The notes under the pieces: model-generated | The model's input: only the letters and a program-made list of their open reading frames with translations | Told to the model about the DNA's origin: nothing | Database searches by the model: none | Made by a program: the position numbers and the translations under genes | In this document: positions 58,802 to 64,000 of the stretch, one piece after another | How positions within the stretch are numbered: position 1 is the first letter of the stretch | Layout: each line of letters opens with the position of its first letter | From: Hesseltinella vesiculosa | Lineage: Eukaryota; Mucoromycota; Mucoromycetes; Mucorales; Cunninghamellaceae | Assembly (NCBI GenBank): GCA_002104935.1 | Contig: MCGT01000038.1 | Span: 1 to 64,000, forward strand | DNA: 64,000 nt | Direction of reading: 5' to 3'

Positions 58802-59164
58802 GTCAAGACGATGAAAAAAAAGGGGGGAAGAGAAACGAAAAAAAAAATGGTAGCAGAAAAATGACGCAGGGAAAAAAGAAACAAATAAATAGGCAAGAGA
58901 CAACAAATGTGTGTGGCTATTCTTGGATCAGAGCCATCTTATCCAAAACTGCCTTGGAGATGGCGTCTCCTTGATTCCAGCTCAGTCTTGACTTCGCCAT
59001 GTTGATTCTGCACAGGTGACAAGGTGACAACCAATGAGAGCCATCGATGAACCGCTGCTGCTAAAAGAAAGACGCAGTTTCATGATGCTATGGATTTACA
59101 AGGTGCCATTTATTTGACGATGGTATTAAAAAAAGGAGGACGAGAAATAGGGAGGGGGGGGGAA
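58802..59164. other. Intergenic region with a 27-codon frame
   Basis: A short minus-strand frame (58917-59000, MAKSRLSWNQGDAISKAVLD) has a good ATG but no known relative; I do not claim it as a gene. A-runs surround it. Confidence 0.4.
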
Positions 59165-59485
59165 TCATTGGGCTAAGGATTTTTTTTCTAGTAGCAATTG
59201 TTGGACTCGCTGGAGTTCTTGCTCCAAGGCTAGGACTCTGGCCTCCTTGGCAACAGTTTGGGCCAGTCGTCGAGCTCGTGCGTGTTCCAATTCAACTGAG
59301 CATTGTCGCAATTGCTGGTTGTCGTCGGCCAGTCGCTGGACTTTGCTCTTTAATAGTCGAATCCGGTGGATTTTTCTTCTACGGATGGGTATAGCTGTAT
59401 GGACTAGACCTCCGTTGCGCTTGTGTAAAGTATCGGCCTTAAACCACTCGTTGAGTCGCAATCGTTTAAAAGGAACCGAGGTCAT
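59165..59485 (-). CDS. Small basic coiled-coil protein
   Basis: A 106-codon single exon from the ATG at 59485 (MTSVPFKRLRLNEWFKADTL). A basic stretch (IPIRRRKIHRIRLLKSKV) runs into heptads (VQRLADDNQQLRQCSVELEH...VLALEQELQRVQQLLLEKK). The layout recalls a bZIP, but the conserved Asn and Arg of the bZIP basic region are not seen. Could be a small structural or DNA-binding protein; no family recognised. The pyrimidine leader and 3' flank look genic. Confidence 0.6.
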   Translation of the reverse strand: MTSVPFKRLRLNEWFKADTLHKRNGGLVHTAIPIRRRKIHRIRLLKSKVQRLADDNQQLRQCSVELEHARARRLAQTVAKEARVLALEQELQRVQQLLLEKKSLAQ

Positions 59486-60141
59486 ACTTCTATTCAAAAT
59501 AAAACAAAAAGAACCGTGTGGGAAAAACTGTCAAGGAAGAGAGAGAGAAGAAAGAAGAGAGATGGAGCGCAACTTTTTTTTTTCCCTTTTTTAAGCAGGT
59601 CTTCACAGTGGTTTGGGAAGTGATGACTCTTTCAAAGGAAAACCTTATCCTGGTGGACGAATGGGCCATTTCTATCGGTCTGCTCGAAAACGATTCGCCC
59701 TTGCCATCACCTTTTTTCCCCCTCGCCATCAAGAATGTGTCATTCGAGTCAAATGCATGCTCACCCAATCAAAGCTTGATTTCCTGCCTGGCCATTGGCT
59801 CGTTCAGGTGTGTGTCAATGCAACCAAGCTGGTTTCTTGAATCTCATTGGCTCAAAACTGTCAAGCACCTCGGGCTATTTTTTTCAAGAGACGTTCCTTG
59901 CGTCATCTGGACCAAAGGTCATCTGTCATTGCTGTCAGACGATTAGGCTCCACTAAAGAAGTGGGAGAGTTCAGAAATGGCTTCTGTGGCCCTCATTGGC
60001 TGAAAGACAAAAGTGATTTTCTGGGGTGCACAAAATGTTTATTGCGTTAAACAAGAATGGCAAAAATTCACAATTTTGATAAATGCAGGATTCCCCACCA
60101 AAAGCAGCCTAGGTGGGAGGGAGATCATCCTAAAAAATAAA
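59486..60141. other. Intergenic region
   Basis: Pyrimidine-rich DNA and short frames without features. Around 59820-59880 the words ACCAAGCTGG, CTGTCAAGCACCTCGGGCTA weakly recall the dispersed repeat, but not enough to call it. Confidence 0.4.
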
Positions 60142-61709
60142 TTAGTGGACAAGAGGCAGTTCTTCGTTGGAAGCCACCAGGCGCTTTTCACTGGAATACG
60201 CAGGCGACGTCGTGGCCATTTCCTTGAGTTGGTAATACGACAGATCTTGTTGAAGCGGGTCCAGCAAGTGAGGCGAGGGTTTCTGGATCAGAGTGCCATC
60301 CAAGGCAACTTCTTCTTCGCGGGTATCGATGGGTACACCTTGGGGCTTGTGGTAGTTGTTGCCCTTGGAGCGCATGGCGCTCGTGAAAACACGCACGCCG
60401 TTCCAAAGAGACCAGGTGGTCTTGGCCATGGTCACCAAGGTGAGGAGCAACAGCACCAGCGCCACGACCGTGGTGAAGATGAGGAAGCTTCGGGTGAATT
60501 GATAAGGGTCGTCTCCAGGTGAACGTGGCACACAGATACGGACCAGCCGGTAGATGAAATAGGCAATCGCCGCCACGCCAAGCACAAGCATCGTGGCCAG
60601 TAGGTACTTGTATTCTCGGTAAACCGCCACCAGGCTGACGGTCAGGGCCAGCGCCCCAAGTACAAACACCAAGATGGCCTCGGTTGTCGTTTCATCGTAT
60701 TGCAGCTTTTGGGATGGGATGAGCTGGGCGGCAAAGGAGAAGATAAAAAAGTAATCCAGCTTCAAAAAGGTAATTAGCAAACTCGAGTTGACCAAGGCGG
60801 ATTTGATCCTGACAACAGAAAAAAAAAAAAAAAATTAAAATGGCAGATCCACCGGCAAAAGGCGTCATGTTACTTGAGATCGGCCGAGAAATTGCGGTAA
60901 TTGTCCCAGGCAAACTGTTTGCGCAGTCGCCAGCCAAAGTAAGCCAGCGCGAGGAAAAAGGTGGGGATCAGAGCGATGATGGCGTATTCAATTGGTCGCA
61001 TGCGGCGTTCGTAATAGTCGAGGGAAAGTTCGCGCCCATTGGGGCCAAACCATCGAGGATCGACGGGTTTCCAGTTGGTGTCGGAGCCACAGCCTGCAAG
61101 TTCCAAAATGATGTGCTGTTGGAGCTGAATGCCGCCGTACCTAATCAAAACAGATCGAGTGAGTATTTTCAGGAACCGGCCAAAAAAGGAAGGGCAGATC
61201 AAAAGAAAAAAAATGGCTTTGCTTACACTAAAATTAGAAAATCGAACAACAGGTGAGCCAGAATTTTTTTTTTTTTTTTGGGTCACTTACCGACGACCAA
61301 CAGCCCAAAGGATAGCAAGGTCAAAAGTTGAGCTAAGAAGAGGAACATTGAGATTTTTCTCTAGCATGCAGTGCCACATTACCTGTATTTCTTTGCACTA
61401 GCGCATCGACACATAAAATCACTTGAAAGACCTGGCTGATAATGAAAAGGCTGTGATAGATCAAATCCGACTCGCTCACACCTAAAAGAATATCCCCAAA
61501 GGGGCATGAGGGGCTCTTTCACCACAGCATGCGTATTGCTTACCTTCACCGGTGGTATCCATGGCACAGTTGCTGACAAGCCCTAAATGGTTCATGACCA
61601 CCATCCCTTCCAAAATGCAGATCAAGACACATTCCACTGAAACGAGACCCAGCGTATAAGCAAAATCTCGATTACGAAGGATATCTGCCAAACGACTGTT
61701 TGACTCCAT
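60142..61709 (-). CDS. UPF0658-like Golgi/endomembrane protein
   Basis: Five or so exons from the ATG at 61709 ([20 protein letters not shown]). Several membrane helices: [114 protein letters not shown], and [20 protein letters not shown]. Between helices, [20 protein letters not shown] matches the conserved cytosolic loop I associate with the fungal UPF0658 Golgi membrane family, whose role is unknown. The tail is cytosolic and rich in charged residues and Tyr. The ending is EELPLVH. Confidence 0.7.
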
Positions 61710-62151
61710 TGTAGTGATTGAGCGAAAAGGAAAGAAAAAAAAAACAAGGAAAAAAAAGGACAACAAAAAAGAGGCGTGGCAGTAAAAAGAGTAAGGTCTT
61801 TTTCAAGACCCAGAGCTTTAGGTGCGTTTGTGCAACCCAAACAAATGCCCAAGCCTGATGGGCTTCAAAAAATGTAAAAACGCCAACGTGTGACACAAAA
61901 AAAAAGAAGTGCAAAGCACCTCCCAGCCTAATGGTGAGATCCACGAAAAGGAGATCAGATCCTTTTTGGGTCGCGTCATGAAAAGGTCACGTTCTGTTTC
62001 ATGCATGAAAAGCAAGACGTACATCGCTGTCTTTTTTTAGCCGTGTCAAGTGGTAAATTAATTTAATGAGTAGGATTACATGGGGAGATTAAAAAGGAGC
62101 TTGTCGTAATAAAAAGGATTAGAGATTAGAAAGAGGTATCCTAGAGAGATT
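61710..62151. other. Intergenic region
   Basis: Promoter of the membrane-protein gene and 3' end of the kinase gene; A-runs. No gene seen. Confidence 0.5.
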
Positions 62152-63719
<1,568 letters not shown>

Positions 63720-64000
63720 GGTGAGGTCCAGCAAAAAGTTAAAATTGGAAAAAATAGAGCGAAGAAAAAAGGAGGAAATGAAAAAGGCGGATCAAAAGTG
63801 GCCTGGTTTCAATCCAATCTCCGCCTTCCCCATTAAAAAAATACCAGGAACGTCATGCGTGGGACCAATAGCCATGTCATTATTGACGCTGCTATGTGAT
63901 CACAGTGCCTTTAGAAACCAACACAATGAATGCTTCTGTCAGTAGGACGGGCAAAATGGCGGCCATGAAACTTTCACCTCCTCCAAAACAAACGGGATGC

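Noticed and set aside
58917..59000. 27-codon minus-strand frame with good ATG
   Set aside because: Too short, no relatives known and no supporting splice partner.

Overview
The window is nuclear DNA of a filamentous fungus, most likely Mucoromycota (Mucorales-like). Genes are intron-rich, with many short GT-AG introns (mostly about 45-110 bp) that often contain long A or T homopolymers, and intergenic gaps are usually 0.2-1.2 kb. The content is fungal: a Boi-type polarity protein, a Sho1 osmosensor, a Zn2Cys6 regulator, a DUF1765/UPF0592-like protein, a fungal Delta6-type front-end desaturase, and mobile elements that match those of early-diverging fungi. The species cannot be fixed from the sequence alone.

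Layout. 1-3500: a multi-exon Fanzor (eukaryotic TnpB-like RNA-guided nuclease) with RuvC-I, a four-cysteine zinc ribbon and RuvC-III, followed by a short hairpin-bearing tail. 3517-7675: a structurally complete DIRS retrotransposon with 97-bp inverted terminal repeats and an internal complementary region, but with a frameshifted tyrosine recombinase. 7775-10874: RVB1 and ribosomal protein P0, divergent. 10875-12971: a gene-poor stretch with a dispersed repeat and a tRNA-Leu(AAG). 12972-19630: kynureninase, a short Zn2Cys6 protein, eEF1B-alpha and PEX19. 19957-22605: an unidentified glycoprotein-like membrane protein and a second repeat copy. 22606-29732: Prp5 RNA helicase, a purine phosphoribosyltransferase and an MCT-type transporter. 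30069-31812: a TDP1 relic carrying several independent lesions. 31975-35428: Rab11 and a Delta6-type desaturase. 35973-44314: a small Ser-rich ORF, SHO1, mitochondrial AspRS and a Boi-like SH3-SAM-PH protein that also has a C-terminal CH-like region. 45551-49978: two tandem cytochrome P450s. 50180-55177: prefoldin 4, NFU1, CMC4 (three tiny exons) and an F-box/WD40 protein. 55290-63719: a DUF1765-like protein, a small coiled-coil protein, a UPF0658-like membrane protein and a CaM-kinase-like kinase.

Most genes are housekeeping. Mitochondrial proteins (AspRS, NFU1, CMC4) and stress or signalling proteins (Sho1, CaMK, Rab11, Boi) are scattered rather than clustered. The only clear local duplication is the P450 pair. 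Accessory DNA is concentrated in the first 7.7 kb (Fanzor plus DIRS) and in the repeat-bearing gaps near 11 kb, 18 kb, 22 kb and 45 kb.
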